A stretch of DNA of 64,000 nucleotides, taken from contig NC_011296.1 of assembly GCF_000020985.1 (NCBI RefSeq), positions 1,354,001 to 1,418,000 of the forward strand. Direction: 5' to 3'. This document shows positions 46,177 through 55,179 of the stretch, piece after piece. A program made the position numbers and the translations under genes. The stretch's first letter is position 1, and every line of letters starts with the position of its first letter. This DNA is from Thermodesulfovibrio yellowstonii DSM 11347. Lineage in GTDB: Bacteria > Nitrospirota > Thermodesulfovibrionia > Thermodesulfovibrionales > Thermodesulfovibrionaceae. The notes beneath the pieces are model-generated. The model made no database searches. It was not told the DNA's origin and saw only the letters and a program-made list of their open reading frames with translations.

Positions 46177-47725
46177 AAAAGAACTCTTCCGTTTCTTCTC
46201 CCTGTCATTGAGCCTTCCAATACAGCAATTTCTCCGTTTACAATAACATATTTAATTCCCTTTGAAACATTGAATGGTTTTTCAAAACTGGCTCTGTCTT
46301 CAATCTCGGCTGGGTCAAAGATAACAATATCTGCAAAATAGCCTTCTTTTATAACTCCTCTTTTTTCAATCCTGAAGGTTCGTGCTGGTAAAGATGTTAT
46401 TTTTCTTATTGCTTCCTCAAGTTTTAATAATCCCTTGTCTAAAATATATTTTTTTATAAATCTCGGGAAACTACCAAATCCTCTTGGATGTGGTTTACCA
46501 TTTCTGGTAATTCCGCTTGTACATCTGGCAGAACTATCAGTGCCTATCATAACATAAGGTTGAGATAAAATTTTTTCAAGATTTTCTTCACTCATTCCAA
46601 AATATATTACTCCTACCATAAGATTTGAATGAATCAATAAATCACATGTAAATTGAGCAGCATTTTCAAGGGTAACAATTTCTCCTAATCTTTTACCTTC
46701 TAATGATTTATATTTATCAGAGGCAATATCAGAAATCAAAAGACTGTTTAGAAAATCTTCTCCTCGCTCTTTAAAATATTTTTTAATTTTGAGTCTTACA
46801 TTTTTGTTTTTTAGTCTTTCTATAATATCCTCTCTGTTTCCTTCAATTATCCATGAGGGCAAGAAAGCATCAAGGTCTGTTTGAGAAGCAATATAGGGAT
46901 ATCTGTCCGCTGTTATTTGTATCCCTTTATTTTGTGCGTCTTTTATTATTTTTAAAATTACATCAATCTTCCACCAGTTGTCTCTACCAGATGTCTTGAG
47001 ATGGGAAATATGAACAGGTATTTTTGCTTTCTTCCCAATTAAAATAGTTTCTTCTAAAGCTCCGATCACTCTATCACCTTCGCTTCTCATGTGAGTTGTG
47101 TAAATACCTTTGAATTGTCTTAAAGTCTTTGCAAGTTCAATAATCTCTTCTGTATCAGCAAAAATTCCTGGGGATATATTAATCCTGTTGAAAGCCCCTT
47201 TACATTATAAGAAAGCATTGTTTTTAAAAGTTCTTTCATTTTGTTTATTTCTTTTTTCCGCGATTTTACATCTTTATAACCAACCACAGCCCCTCTCAGA
47301 TTTCCATGACCCAACATGGTAGCAAAGTTGATTGCAGGCTTAGCTTTTTTCAATAATTTTATATATTCCTGACAGGTATTCCAAGGACTAAGTCCAAGAC
47401 TTTTTAGCTCAGGCAGCCTTCTTTCAAAAGCTTCACCAAGCATTGGAAAGCCTGATATTCCGCAGTTTCCATTTATTTCAGTAGTAATACCCTGGGTGAT
47501 TTTTCCTTCTGCATTTGGGTCTGCAAGAATTGTAAAATCAGAATGAGAGTGTGTATCAATAAAACCTGGCGTGAGTACTAACTCCTTTGCATTTATCTTT
47601 TTTGTTGCACGGAATTTTTCCTTGCCAATGTATATAATTTTATCCTTTTGTATGCCTATATTGGCTTTAAATGGAGAATTACCAAGCCCGTCAAATATAA
47701 AAGCATTCTCTATGAATAAATCCAT
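46173..47725 (-). pseudogene. D-aminoacylase (N-acyl-D-amino-acid deacylase), broken by one frameshift
   Basis: Two frames make one amidohydrolase of about 517 residues. The first part (47725 to about 47173) has the metal site GFIDTHSHSDF and NGNCGISGFP, and runs to GLSTGLIYP. One base is then missing in the run CCCC (plus-strand GGGG, 47170-47173); restoring a C gives PPGIFADTEEIIELAK and joins YTTHMRSEGDRVI, the next conserved block. The second frame continues to HPRGFGSFPRFI and the C-terminal beta strands. The enzyme would remove acyl groups from D-amino acids, perhaps from cell-wall turnover. It is a true mutation, a phase-variable tract or a sequencing error; both halves are otherwise intact. 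Confidence 0.88.
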
Positions 47726-48952
47726 TTATAGATTCGCCTTCTGTCGCGTATTTTTGACTTTTTTGATATTTACTTTATTTGTTGTAGAGTTATTTTTTGT
47801 ATATTTCACTTTCTTAATCTGCTCTGTTTTAAGAAAATAATTTTTGATTCCATCAACAATTGATTGGGCTATTTCCATTCTGTATGATTCTTGATTAAGA
47901 AGTCTTTCCTCTTCAGGATTACTTATATAAGAAACTTCAAGCAAGCATGATGGCATCTGAGCACCAACTAAAACATAAAAAAGAGCCTGTTTTACTCCAT
48001 TGTCATGTCTTAAAAAAGAGTTTTTTAAACTGCCTGTCATAGAATTATGGACATATCCTGCGAGTCTGACAGAACTATCTCTTTTTGCTTCCCTTTCTAA
48101 TGAAGCAAGCATAAAGCCAAGTTCTCCCTTTAACTGTTTCATCTTTTTTATAGAAATTGCATTTTCTCTTGCTGCAACTCTTATTGCTTCTTCATCATCT
48201 GTCCAGTTCAAAATATATGTTTCTATACCCCGAGCATATGAGTTTGGAGAAGCATTTGCATGAATTGAAATGAAAAGGTCAGCACCAACTCGGTTTGCAA
48301 TTTCTGTTCTTTCGTTCAGTGGTATAAAGATATCTTTGTCTCTTGTTAAAATTATTTCAAAGGAGGGATCAGTTTTTAAAATTTCTCTAACTTTTAGAGC
48401 AATATCAAGTGTGACATCTTTTTCTTTTAATCCTGACGGACCTATTGCACCGGGGTCTTTACCTCCATGTCCTGGATCAATAACAATTTTCCGCTTCAGT
48501 GTAATTTTTGTTTCCTTTTCTTCAAGATTTTTTGATGATTTAAGGCTTCCCTGTGAATATATATCAATCACTATTCTAAAAGGATCTTCAAGTTGAATAA
48601 TTTTGAACTCATAGCCAGACTTTTTAAGATCAAAGACAATTCTTACTGTATTAATATCAAACTGTCCAATTCGGATTTTATTTACAATAGGGTCATTTAC
48701 TAAATATTCTTTTTTTATCTCCTTGTTGAGTGTAGCATTTTTTATATCAAAAAAAAGTCTTTCTGGGTTTTTAAGTTCTCCCTTTATAAATTCAGTAACT
48801 CCACTTGTTTCAATTACTACTCTTAATCCTTGAGAGAGTTCATAATATCTTATATCCTTAATTTGAATTTTATCTTCTGCCCATGTTAAAGACAAAGAAG
48901 ACAAAATTAAAGGAAACAGAAAGTTAAATAAAATGATTAAAAATTTAAACAT
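47726..48952 (-). CDS. N-acetylmuramoyl-L-alanine amidase with AMIN domain
   Basis: A 408-residue exported AmiC-like enzyme. It has a signal peptide (about 1-25), an AMIN domain (about 28-130) that targets the wall or septum, and an Amidase_3 domain. Zinc ligands and catalytic residues are in VIDPGHGGKDPGAIG, EKDVTLDIA, ISIHANASP and LLEVSYISNPEEE. The C-terminal tail is strongly basic (KKVKYTKNN, NIKKVKNTRQKAN). It cuts the bond between MurNAc and L-Ala in septal peptidoglycan; such enzymes are activated by EnvC-type proteins, one of which lies at 62385-63539. Confidence 0.95.
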   Translation of the reverse strand: MFKFLIILFNFLFPLILSSLSLTWAEDKIQIKDIRYYELSQGLRVVIETSGVTEFIKGELKNPERLFFDIKNATLNKEIKKEYLVNDPIVNKIRIGQFDINTVRIVFDLKKSGYEFKIIQLEDPFRIVIDIYSQGSLKSSKNLEEKETKITLKRKIVIDPGHGGKDPGAIGPSGLKEKDVTLDIALKVREILKTDPSFEIILTRDKDIFIPLNERTEIANRVGADLFISIHANASPNSYARGIETYILNWTDDEEAIRVAARENAISIKKMKQLKGELGFMLASLEREAKRDSSVRLAGYVHNSMTGSLKNSFLRHDNGVKQALFYVLVGAQMPSCLLEVSYISNPEEERLLNQESYRMEIAQSIVDGIKNYFLKTEQIKKVKYTKNNSTTNKVNIKKVKNTRQKANL

Positions 48953-48956
48953 TACC

Positions 48957-49184
48957 TTAAACAGCTACAACTTCTTTAACCTCTGGAATTTCACTTTTTA
49001 GTGTCTTTTCAACCCAGTTTTTAAGTGTTAGAGTCGCCATCGGACATGTTCCACAGGCTCCCTTTAACTTCACATAAACTATATTATCTTTAATATCAAC
49101 AAGGTCAATATTACCTCCATCTGCCATAAGACCAACTCTAATTTTACCTAAAACCTGCTCAACTTTGGCTTTTTCAATCATCAA
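48957..49184 (-). CDS. NifU C-terminal-like iron-sulfur scaffold protein
   Basis: A 75-residue single NifU_N-less domain. The cluster-binding CxxC is in KGACGTCPMATLTLKNW. Proteins of this size (NfuA-like without the A-type domain) take up and pass on [4Fe-4S] clusters. The neighbouring acs genes need several clusters, which makes a local role plausible. It lies 4 bases before the amidase gene. Confidence 0.95.
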   Translation of the reverse strand: MMIEKAKVEQVLGKIRVGLMADGGNIDLVDIKDNIVYVKLKGACGTCPMATLTLKNWVEKTLKSEIPEVKEVVAV

Positions 49185-49251
49185 TATCCTCCTGCTGTTT
49201 TTAAATTAATTATACATCATTTAGATTTTATTTTCTCAAGAGTGTTGATAT

Positions 49252-49281
49252 TTGCCAAAAAAATACTGATTTTGATATATT
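49252..49281 (+). promoter_or_regulatory. Promoter of tRNA-Met
   Basis: TTGCCA (49252-49257) and TATATT (49276-49281) are separated by 18 bases, and the start would fall at or just before the tRNA 5' end. Confidence 0.6.
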
Positions 49282-49291
49282 AGTATTGTTC

Positions 49292-49365
49292 GGCGGCGTA
49301 GCTCAGTTGGTCAGAGCAGACGGCTCATATCCGTCGTGTCAGGGGTTCAAATCCCTTCGCCGCCA
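49292..49365 (+). tRNA. tRNA-Met (anticodon CAT), elongator-like
   Basis: A 74-base cloverleaf: acceptor GGCGGCG/CGCCGCC with discriminator A, D arm GCTC/GAGC, anticodon stem GACGG/CCGTC with loop CTCATAT giving CAT, T loop TTCAAAT. CCA is not encoded. A paired first base and no run of three G-C pairs above the anticodon loop argue against an initiator. An Ile2 tRNA (CAT, lysidine) is not fully excluded, but the body resembles elongator Met. It faces the end of acsB. Confidence 0.9.
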
Positions 49366-49369
49366 TTTT

Positions 49370-51508
49370 TTATTTTATAATGGGCTCCATCTCTAAAGCA
49401 GGATGCTCTATTCGGCTAAGATAATCAAGAAGGCATTCAATATCTTCACAAACTGTTTCATCAGCAATTTTTTCAATTAGTTCAGGAATTCCTTCTTCCT
49501 CTGCTCTTTTCTGAAAACTCTCTTTTATTCTTTCCTTAAGTTCCTTCGGCATCCAGACAATTCTTCTGATACCTCCGTCACCTTTAAGAAACTTCCTTGA
49601 AGTAATATAGTTTACACCAACTCCCATAAATCCAGGAGTCTGAATACCTCCCCCTATCATTCCTGCAATGGTAGAAAACTTCATCCCAATCGGAGTCATT
49701 CCACTGTAGCCTCTGTTTACAATTAAAACCCCATTTGCCTCGGGAACAACTGCTACAATGCATTCAAAACAACCGCAGGAAGTCATAGGATTTTCCATAA
49801 TTGAGTAAAGATTTATTGTTTCTATTTCTCCTCCTGAGTGTTTCTTTACATATTCATCAACTCCGCTATATCTTCCATAAATTGGGTCAAATAATTCACC
49901 TTTTTGAACAGGCTGATTTCCACCCGTTGGCTCAATCTCGTATGCTGCTTTTGCATCAAGCCATGTAAATGCACCACAAAGTCCTGGACGTTCTGGTGTA
50001 ATTACGCATACATGCTTCGGTGCAAAACTTTGGCAGAGAAGACATGAATAAAACTCTTTAACCTCCTCATCTGTTAGTGTAGCGAGCCTTAAATCTCTCT
50101 GTCTGTATTCTTTCCTTGCCTGTTCCCTTAATTCTAAAACTTCTTTTTCATCAACATAAAGATAAACCTCTACTTTATCAACAATGCTACGAAATTTTGA
50201 CTTAATCATGCTTGATATTATTATTCCCAAATGGTTGAGGGTTATGCCTGACTCTTTTGCTTTTTTGCTAATTCTTATCCAGTTTATATCTCTCTGCCCT
50301 ATATGCCAAAGACCTTCTGCCTCATTTATGAAAGTATGAATCTGTCGCTCAATAACAGGCTCAAAATCCTTCTGCATCTTTTTCCCTGCAACATTTACAA
50401 CGATTCCAAGAGGCATTTTCCCACCTGCCTCATATTTTGCTTGCCAATCAGCACCCACTATCTCAACTTTTTCATCCTCAAGCTCTTGTATCTCCTTCAT
50501 TCTAACCCATTCAAAAGCTGGTGTTTTTTGCCCTCCAAACTCTATAAAAGTATCCTCTTTTCTTACTCTTTCACCTTCAAAAGCCGGTCCATAAGCTACA
50601 GGAATTGGTGGTTTTTCAACAATTATTTTTAATCCTCTTGTCTCAATTGCTTTTTTAACAATCTTTTCGTAATTAGGTTCTGATACAATAAGGGGATATG
50701 CAGCAATTTCAGGGATTGAAATTTCTGGAAGACTCTGATCTGTTATAACAGGAATTGCAAATACTGCTGCACCCAGTGCTACTGCTACTGCCTTTTCATC
50801 AATGCTTCCAAAAGCGATAGCAAAGGTATTTACTCTCTTTCTTACATAATCAATTATCGCATTTTTATCTCCAGCTGTCTGTCCTCCGAAAATTAGAGAT
50901 GCTCTTACTGCCCAGTCAATGACATAGACTGTCTCTTCTATTTTTGTACCTACAGGAACTACATAAGCTTCAAAACCTTGTCTTTCACCTGTTTTTATAA
51001 ACTCTTCTGCCAGAGGACCTATAAGAAAAGCAAGAATTCTTTTTTCCTGAAGTTCTTTTATAATTGGCAAAAGCTTTTCTTGCTCAATTTTCCCAACTAA
51101 AACTGCTACAGCAGGGATTCTACCATCAACAAGCTGAACTCCGAGAGTTCTCTGAATTGTGTCACTGAGAAAGCCATAAAAAGGAGATTCCTCGTTTCGC
51201 TCGGAATGACAAAACAGCAAAGCAAGATAAATCTCTGCAAGATAAAGGTAGTTTAATGCAAGATTCATCGCATCAAGGGACTGAGAAAATTTGTCTTTTA
51301 TCGTTTCATAAAACTTTTCAAGCTCTGAAAGTTCTGTTATTTTTAATCCCTCAAGGGCATAAATCAGAGGAAGACCATAGGCTGTATCTGGAAGCTCAAA
51401 AGAAAAAGTCTTACCTTTTTCTGATATTGTGTTATTTAAAAGTGCCTCTGTTTCCTTTAACAATTCTTCTGATGCTTTTTTTGTAAATTCTACTAATTTT
51501 TCTATCAT
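49370..51508 (-). CDS. acsB: Acetyl-CoA synthase (CODH/ACS complex) subunit, with in-frame repeat insertion
   Basis: A 712-residue acetyl-CoA synthase that joins CO, a methyl group and CoA at a nickel-iron A-cluster. Cluster ligands are C489, C492, C501 and C511 (SCLLCQSFAPKHVC...GLC) and C578-G579-C580 (TSCGC), each 17 positions before those I recall for Moorella AcsB, so spacing is conserved. The nucleotide-rich centre and the C-terminal GMIGGGIQTPGFMGVG are complete. Residues 100-109 read CHSERNEESP, the translated dispersed repeat at 51183-51211, inserted in a loop of variable length before GFLSD. The gene overlaps acsC by 4 bases and is last in the operon. Confidence 0.97.
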   Translation of the reverse strand: MIEKLVEFTKKASEELLKETEALLNNTISEKGKTFSFELPDTAYGLPLIYALEGLKITELSELEKFYETIKDKFSQSLDAMNLALNYLYLAEIYLALLFCHSERNEESPFYGFLSDTIQRTLGVQLVDGRIPAVAVLVGKIEQEKLLPIIKELQEKRILAFLIGPLAEEFIKTGERQGFEAYVVPVGTKIEETVYVIDWAVRASLIFGGQTAGDKNAIIDYVRKRVNTFAIAFGSIDEKAVAVALGAAVFAIPVITDQSLPEISIPEIAAYPLIVSEPNYEKIVKKAIETRGLKIIVEKPPIPVAYGPAFEGERVRKEDTFIEFGGQKTPAFEWVRMKEIQELEDEKVEIVGADWQAKYEAGGKMPLGIVVNVAGKKMQKDFEPVIERQIHTFINEAEGLWHIGQRDINWIRISKKAKESGITLNHLGIIISSMIKSKFRSIVDKVEVYLYVDEKEVLELREQARKEYRQRDLRLATLTDEEVKEFYSCLLCQSFAPKHVCVITPERPGLCGAFTWLDAKAAYEIEPTGGNQPVQKGELFDPIYGRYSGVDEYVKKHSGGEIETINLYSIMENPMTSCGCFECIVAVVPEANGVLIVNRGYSGMTPIGMKFSTIAGMIGGGIQTPGFMGVGVNYITSRKFLKGDGGIRRIVWMPKELKERIKESFQKRAEEEGIPELIEKIADETVCEDIECLLDYLSRIEHPALEMEPIIK
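51183..51211. repeat. Half-copy of the dispersed palindromic repeat inside acsB
   Basis: On the coding strand TGTCATTCCGAGCG and GAGGAATCTCC bracket a short loop; the 29 bases match the left ends of the copies at 54787 and 54892. It adds about 10 codons and keeps the reading frame (CHSERNEESP). Confidence 0.88.
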
Positions 51509-52851
51509 TTTTTACTCCTTACATAGTTTCTTAAGAATGCTGGAATTCCACTTGCCTCCTTTGTCCCCACTATTACCTTCCAGCCAGGAAGTTTATCTTC
51601 AACTGCTCCTTTAAGCATCGCAACATATCCTGGAATTATAAGCTCTTTATGATTAAGCTTTTCTTCTATCCCACTTTCTTTTATAAACTGAGCAATCTTG
51701 CTTGCAGAAAACTTTCCAGCTGCCCAAGCAGTCAAGACACTCAGTCCATCGCAATCCATAATAGCAAGCCATGCAGGGACTTTGCTGTTTTCAATCTCCC
51801 CTTTTACAAGAAAATAAGTCAAAGCAAAATTAGTAGTAACTATTATTGGACTATTTTCATCAGGCTCTCCAACTTTGTATATATCCTGCTTTACCTGCAT
51901 AGGAACCTGCGGATCTGAGTAGATATTTTGTTTCAATGTGAAAAGCACAAGATTTTTCCATTTGGGAATGCTACTTAATACAACAATTGAAGAATATTTT
52001 AAAATTGCTAAAGAAGCAATAACAGTTTCATAAAAATTATCATCCCTATTTGCAAATGTTATTATTGGATATCCCAATAATCTGATGCCTTTTTTAAGTG
52101 ATGCTCTTCTTATTAATGTGTTATCCATAAGAAGTTCTTTAGCACTGTTTGGCTGAGTATCAATTACTAAATCCTGAACACCCACTGAATGAGCAATTTC
52201 TACAAGTTTTAGAACTTTTTCTATCCCTTTATCACTTATAATCAGAGGAACGTTGTATTTTTTGGCTATTTCAGACATTTCATTAATATTTTCAGGGGTT
52301 GCTCCTGAAAGTATTGGTCTGCTTTCTTTCAGCTTTTCAAGTGCCTTAGCTGCTACTTCAGGCTTTGATATCCCAAGAATAAGAGGTAAATCAAAAGCTT
52401 TATTTATTATTTTATCTAACACCTGATTGAATATTTCAGAATTCTCTGATTCGTTCTTTAAAAATATTGCATCAACTTTAAGTATTTGACCAACTCTTTC
52501 AATGGAAGACTCCAAAACTTCATTTATAAATCCATCTATGTTTGATTCTGTATCTTTAATTTCAAGGGCTAAAACAGTAGGATTGAAAAACTTTTTTTCA
52601 TGTCTGAATAAAACTGTTTCTTCTCCGATTTTAATTTTTGTATTTTTTGAGCCAAAAACAAATCCACGAATAGGAGGCGTAGCTGCTTCCTTAAGTTTTG
52701 CTTTAACTTCCTCAGATGCTTCAGGACATTGTTCAATATCTGCTTGTCCTTGTGCAACCTTCATAGCAAAAGCAAGACATGTTGGAAATCCGCATTTTTT
52801 ACAATTCGTCTTTGGAAGAAGCTTAAAAATTTCTATTCCTGTAATTGCCAT
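51505..52851 (-). CDS. acsC: Corrinoid iron-sulfur protein, large subunit
   Basis: A 448-residue gamma subunit of the CFeSP. The N-terminal [4Fe-4S] domain has C17, C20, C25 and C42 (TNCKKCGFPTC...EQC). A TIM-barrel follows, and the C-terminal B12-binding domain carries IIPGYVAMLKGAVEDKLPGW. It takes the methyl group from AcsE on cobalt and passes it to AcsB. It overlaps acsB by 4 bases. Confidence 0.97.
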   Translation of the reverse strand: MAITGIEIFKLLPKTNCKKCGFPTCLAFAMKVAQGQADIEQCPEASEEVKAKLKEAATPPIRGFVFGSKNTKIKIGEETVLFRHEKKFFNPTVLALEIKDTESNIDGFINEVLESSIERVGQILKVDAIFLKNESENSEIFNQVLDKIINKAFDLPLILGISKPEVAAKALEKLKESRPILSGATPENINEMSEIAKKYNVPLIISDKGIEKVLKLVEIAHSVGVQDLVIDTQPNSAKELLMDNTLIRRASLKKGIRLLGYPIITFANRDDNFYETVIASLAILKYSSIVVLSSIPKWKNLVLFTLKQNIYSDPQVPMQVKQDIYKVGEPDENSPIIVTTNFALTYFLVKGEIENSKVPAWLAIMDCDGLSVLTAWAAGKFSASKIAQFIKESGIEEKLNHKELIIPGYVAMLKGAVEDKLPGWKVIVGTKEASGIPAFLRNYVRSKK

Positions 52852-52863
52852 TTTTCACTCCCT

Positions 52864-53802
52864 TTAGGAAAATAAATCACCGATAAATCTTTTGACAGTA
52901 TTTATAGCTTCAGGATGTCTCATTATCAATAGTTCTGCCCCTGAAAGCAAAAATGAACAGGCTGTTACTGCTTCCCACATAACAGCTCTTTCATGTAAGC
53001 TTCCCCACTCAGGAATATCAGATTCAGATGCCTGTGATTCCTTTGTTTTCCAGACATAAAAACCAACATCAGCAACCATTGGAACACAAAGCATGTTATC
53101 TCCCTGAATTTGCCCTGCAATTCTGATTCTTTCCATTACTGAATAGGTATATTCAAAGCCGTATCCCAGAGCAGAGCACATAGGGTCTATGATTATTTTT
53201 TCTCTTGGAAAATCCATCTGGGTAATTAAAATATTAAGCTGCTTTGCAAGATTTACATCAAGTTCAGACATTGCAATAAGACTATGACCTCCAGCCATTG
53301 CAGAAGCAGTAATAGTTTTATAATTGCCTTCCTGAGCTTTTCCAATTATACAGTTATATCCCCTTGAAGCATCTGATACCACAGGAAGAACCTCAGCATC
53401 CTTCTCAGAATGATTACTTCCCAAGATTATCAGAGGTAAATCTATTTCAGAGAGAATTTTTTTTACTTTATCAGCAGCCTCTTCTGGTTTGGAATCTTTG
53501 CTATCTGGGTGTGTACTCATAAGCCGTAAAGCAATTGCTTCTGCACCAAGAGTTTCGCAAAATTTTGCCCATTTTACTGGACTATCCCACACTGAAGAAT
53601 AAACCTTCGCAAGTTCTTCTGGATAATCTTCAGGAATATCATCCTGAATCTCAAAAGCAATCAAGGGCTTATGTGGAAATTCTCCCTCAAAAAAATGGAA
53701 AGGTAGCGCAGATTCCCCCCCAAAATAAGCCTTTTTCTCTTTTCCAAAAACAATTTCAGGAATTTTTCCTGTATATGTTTCTTTTGGTATTGAAAATTTC
53801 AT
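52864..53802 (-). CDS. acsD: Corrinoid iron-sulfur protein, small subunit
   Basis: A 312-residue delta subunit, a TIM barrel that partners AcsC. It starts KFSIPKETYTGKIPEIVFG and includes ALRLMSTHPDSKD, ASAMAGGHSLIAMSELDVNL and IDPMCSALGYGFEYTYSVME, all typical of the family. The two subunits cradle the cobamide. It lies 12 bases from acsC and 10 bases from acsE. Confidence 0.97.
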   Translation of the reverse strand: MKFSIPKETYTGKIPEIVFGKEKKAYFGGESALPFHFFEGEFPHKPLIAFEIQDDIPEDYPEELAKVYSSVWDSPVKWAKFCETLGAEAIALRLMSTHPDSKDSKPEEAADKVKKILSEIDLPLIILGSNHSEKDAEVLPVVSDASRGYNCIIGKAQEGNYKTITASAMAGGHSLIAMSELDVNLAKQLNILITQMDFPREKIIIDPMCSALGYGFEYTYSVMERIRIAGQIQGDNMLCVPMVADVGFYVWKTKESQASESDIPEWGSLHERAVMWEAVTACSFLLSGAELLIMRHPEAINTVKRFIGDLFS

Positions 53803-53812
53803 TTTTTAACCC

Positions 53813-54595
53813 CTAAATTTCAAGATAGGAATGAGCATAAAGAGTTTTGCCATTGATTATACTAATTGTTTTCACTACTTCTATTATCTCAGCAGGATTT
53901 GCAATTGCAGCGTTGAGCCCTTCATACATTAAAAGAGCAAAAAAATATTTATTTAAAATAGGTCTTAAATGCTTTGGACATCCATTTGAAATATTACTCA
54001 GTCCAACTATTGTTTTCATAGGAGGATCATTGAGTTGCTGAAAAAGTTTTATGGCACGCAAAACCTCCTTAGCCTGCTCTTGAGAAGTTGATATTTGAAG
54101 CACCAGTGGGTCAAGGTATACATCTTCAAGTGACACTCCAAATTCTACAGCCTTTTCAATGAGCTGAACAGCTATTTCAACCCTTTCTTCAGCATCTCTT
54201 GGAAGTCCACTTTTACCAACAGTAAGTGCAATGATTGGAACACTATATTTTGCTGAAAGTTCAAACATAACAAATCGTTCAGGATCAAGAGAAGTTGAAT
54301 TAATTAAAGGTTTGCCCCATTGATTATTATGCACTTTCAGTCCTGCTTCCATTGCCTTAGAATTTGTTGTATCAAGTGATACCGGAAGAGGAACAACTTC
54401 TTGAATAGTTGTTACCATCCACTCCATTACTCCCTCTCCATCATCCTCTGCAGGACCAATGTTTGCCTCTATCATATGAGCACCAGCCTTCCACTGCTCA
54501 GTAGCTATCTCATGAATTGGCTTTTTGTCTTTTTTTAAAATGGCTTCACGAACTTTTCTTGAAACAACACTTAAACGCTCGCCAATAATAAGCAT
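53813..54595 (-). CDS. acsE: Methyltetrahydrofolate:corrinoid iron-sulfur protein methyltransferase
   Basis: A 260-residue pterin-binding TIM barrel that moves the methyl of methyl-THF to the CFeSP. I choose ATG 54595 because GGAGG lies 5 bases before it and the protein then begins LIIGERLSVV, as in acetogen AcsE; the frame opens 13 codons earlier. Pterin-site landmarks are EANIGPAEDDGE, LDTTNSKAMEAG, INSTSLD, DPLVLQIS and GLSNISNGCP. It is the first gene of acsE-acsD-acsC-acsB. acsA, acsF/cooC and metF/metV are not in the window. Confidence 0.96.
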   Translation of the reverse strand: MLIIGERLSVVSRKVREAILKKDKKPIHEIATEQWKAGAHMIEANIGPAEDDGEGVMEWMVTTIQEVVPLPVSLDTTNSKAMEAGLKVHNNQWGKPLINSTSLDPERFVMFELSAKYSVPIIALTVGKSGLPRDAEERVEIAVQLIEKAVEFGVSLEDVYLDPLVLQISTSQEQAKEVLRAIKLFQQLNDPPMKTIVGLSNISNGCPKHLRPILNKYFFALLMYEGLNAAIANPAEIIEVVKTISIINGKTLYAHSYLEI

Positions 54596-54786
54596 AAGTT
54601 CCTCCGGTAGAAGTTTAATAAAAAATTTTAACATAATTTATTAATTTCCTAAAATTTTTCAGTAATTTTGATTGCAGTTGGATGTGAGTTTAAAAAATCT
54701 CTATTTACTAAAAAGATTGCAAAATAAACAATATTCATTTAAAATTATAAATAAGCAAAATATGAAAGAATCTGTTCAATTTTTTC

Positions 54787-54884
54787 TGTCATTCCGAAGG
54801 GTCTCAATGACCCGAGGAATCTCTAATTTGTTCCAGTATGGAAACAGAGGAGATTCCTTGTCGCTAACGCTCCTTAGAATGACA
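54787..54884. repeat. Palindromic repeat copy 1 upstream of acsE
   Basis: It begins TGTCATTCCGAAGG, carries AATCTC and GAGATTCC as an inverted inner pair, and ends CTTAGAATGACA. The whole 98 bases could fold into one long hairpin. There is no gene between 54596 and 55179; apart from the three repeats that stretch shows only AT-rich sequence. Confidence 0.85.
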
Positions 54885-54891
54885 GTTCTAT

Positions 54892-54997
54892 TGTCACCCC
54901 GAGGCAAAGCCGAGGGGTTCTCCTCTGGAGGCTATGGGATTCCTCGCAGACCCTTCGCCTACGGCTCAGGGCTCGCTTCGCTCGGCTCGGAATGACA
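54892..54997. repeat. Palindromic repeat copy 2 upstream of acsE
   Basis: It begins TGTCACCCCGAGGC, has a GC-rich inner part with nested hairpins (GAGGCAAAGCC, GGCTCGCTTCG...) and ends CGGAATGACA. At 106 bases it is the longest copy and far richer in G and C than its surroundings. Confidence 0.85.
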
Positions 54998-55024
54998 GAG
55001 GAAAAGGCGAATGACATTTATCTC

Positions 55025-55076
55025 TGTCACCCGAGCGTAAGATAAGGGTCTCCTACATTGGAGGCGAGGAATGACA
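55025..55076. repeat. Palindromic repeat copy 3, short
   Basis: It begins TGTCACCCGAGCG and ends GCGAGGAATGACA, with the same end pattern as copies 1 and 2 but about half their length. It lies about 100 bases before the chemoreceptor gene. Confidence 0.8.
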
Positions 55077-55179
55077 AAAAGAAAGGCGGAATAACATGAA
55101 AAAGCCTTGGTAGATAGATGGGTAATTAAAAAATAACAGAACAAAGACTCTAATAAAAAATAAAAAGGAGGGTTAAATC

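Noticed and set aside
46173..47090. Separate gene beginning at MRSEGDR
   Set aside because: This Met is inside the conserved YTTHMRSEGD block of D-aminoacylases and lies one base out of frame with the upstream half, so it is the 3' part of a frameshifted gene.
49292..49365. tRNA-Ile2 (CAT) in place of tRNA-Met
   Set aside because: The body and acceptor stem look like elongator tRNA-Met, but only a lysidine-identity analysis would settle it, so Met is kept with reduced confidence.
54672..55144. 107- and 61-codon frames between acsE and the chemoreceptor
   Set aside because: They consist mainly of translated repeat DNA and have no plausible start signals.
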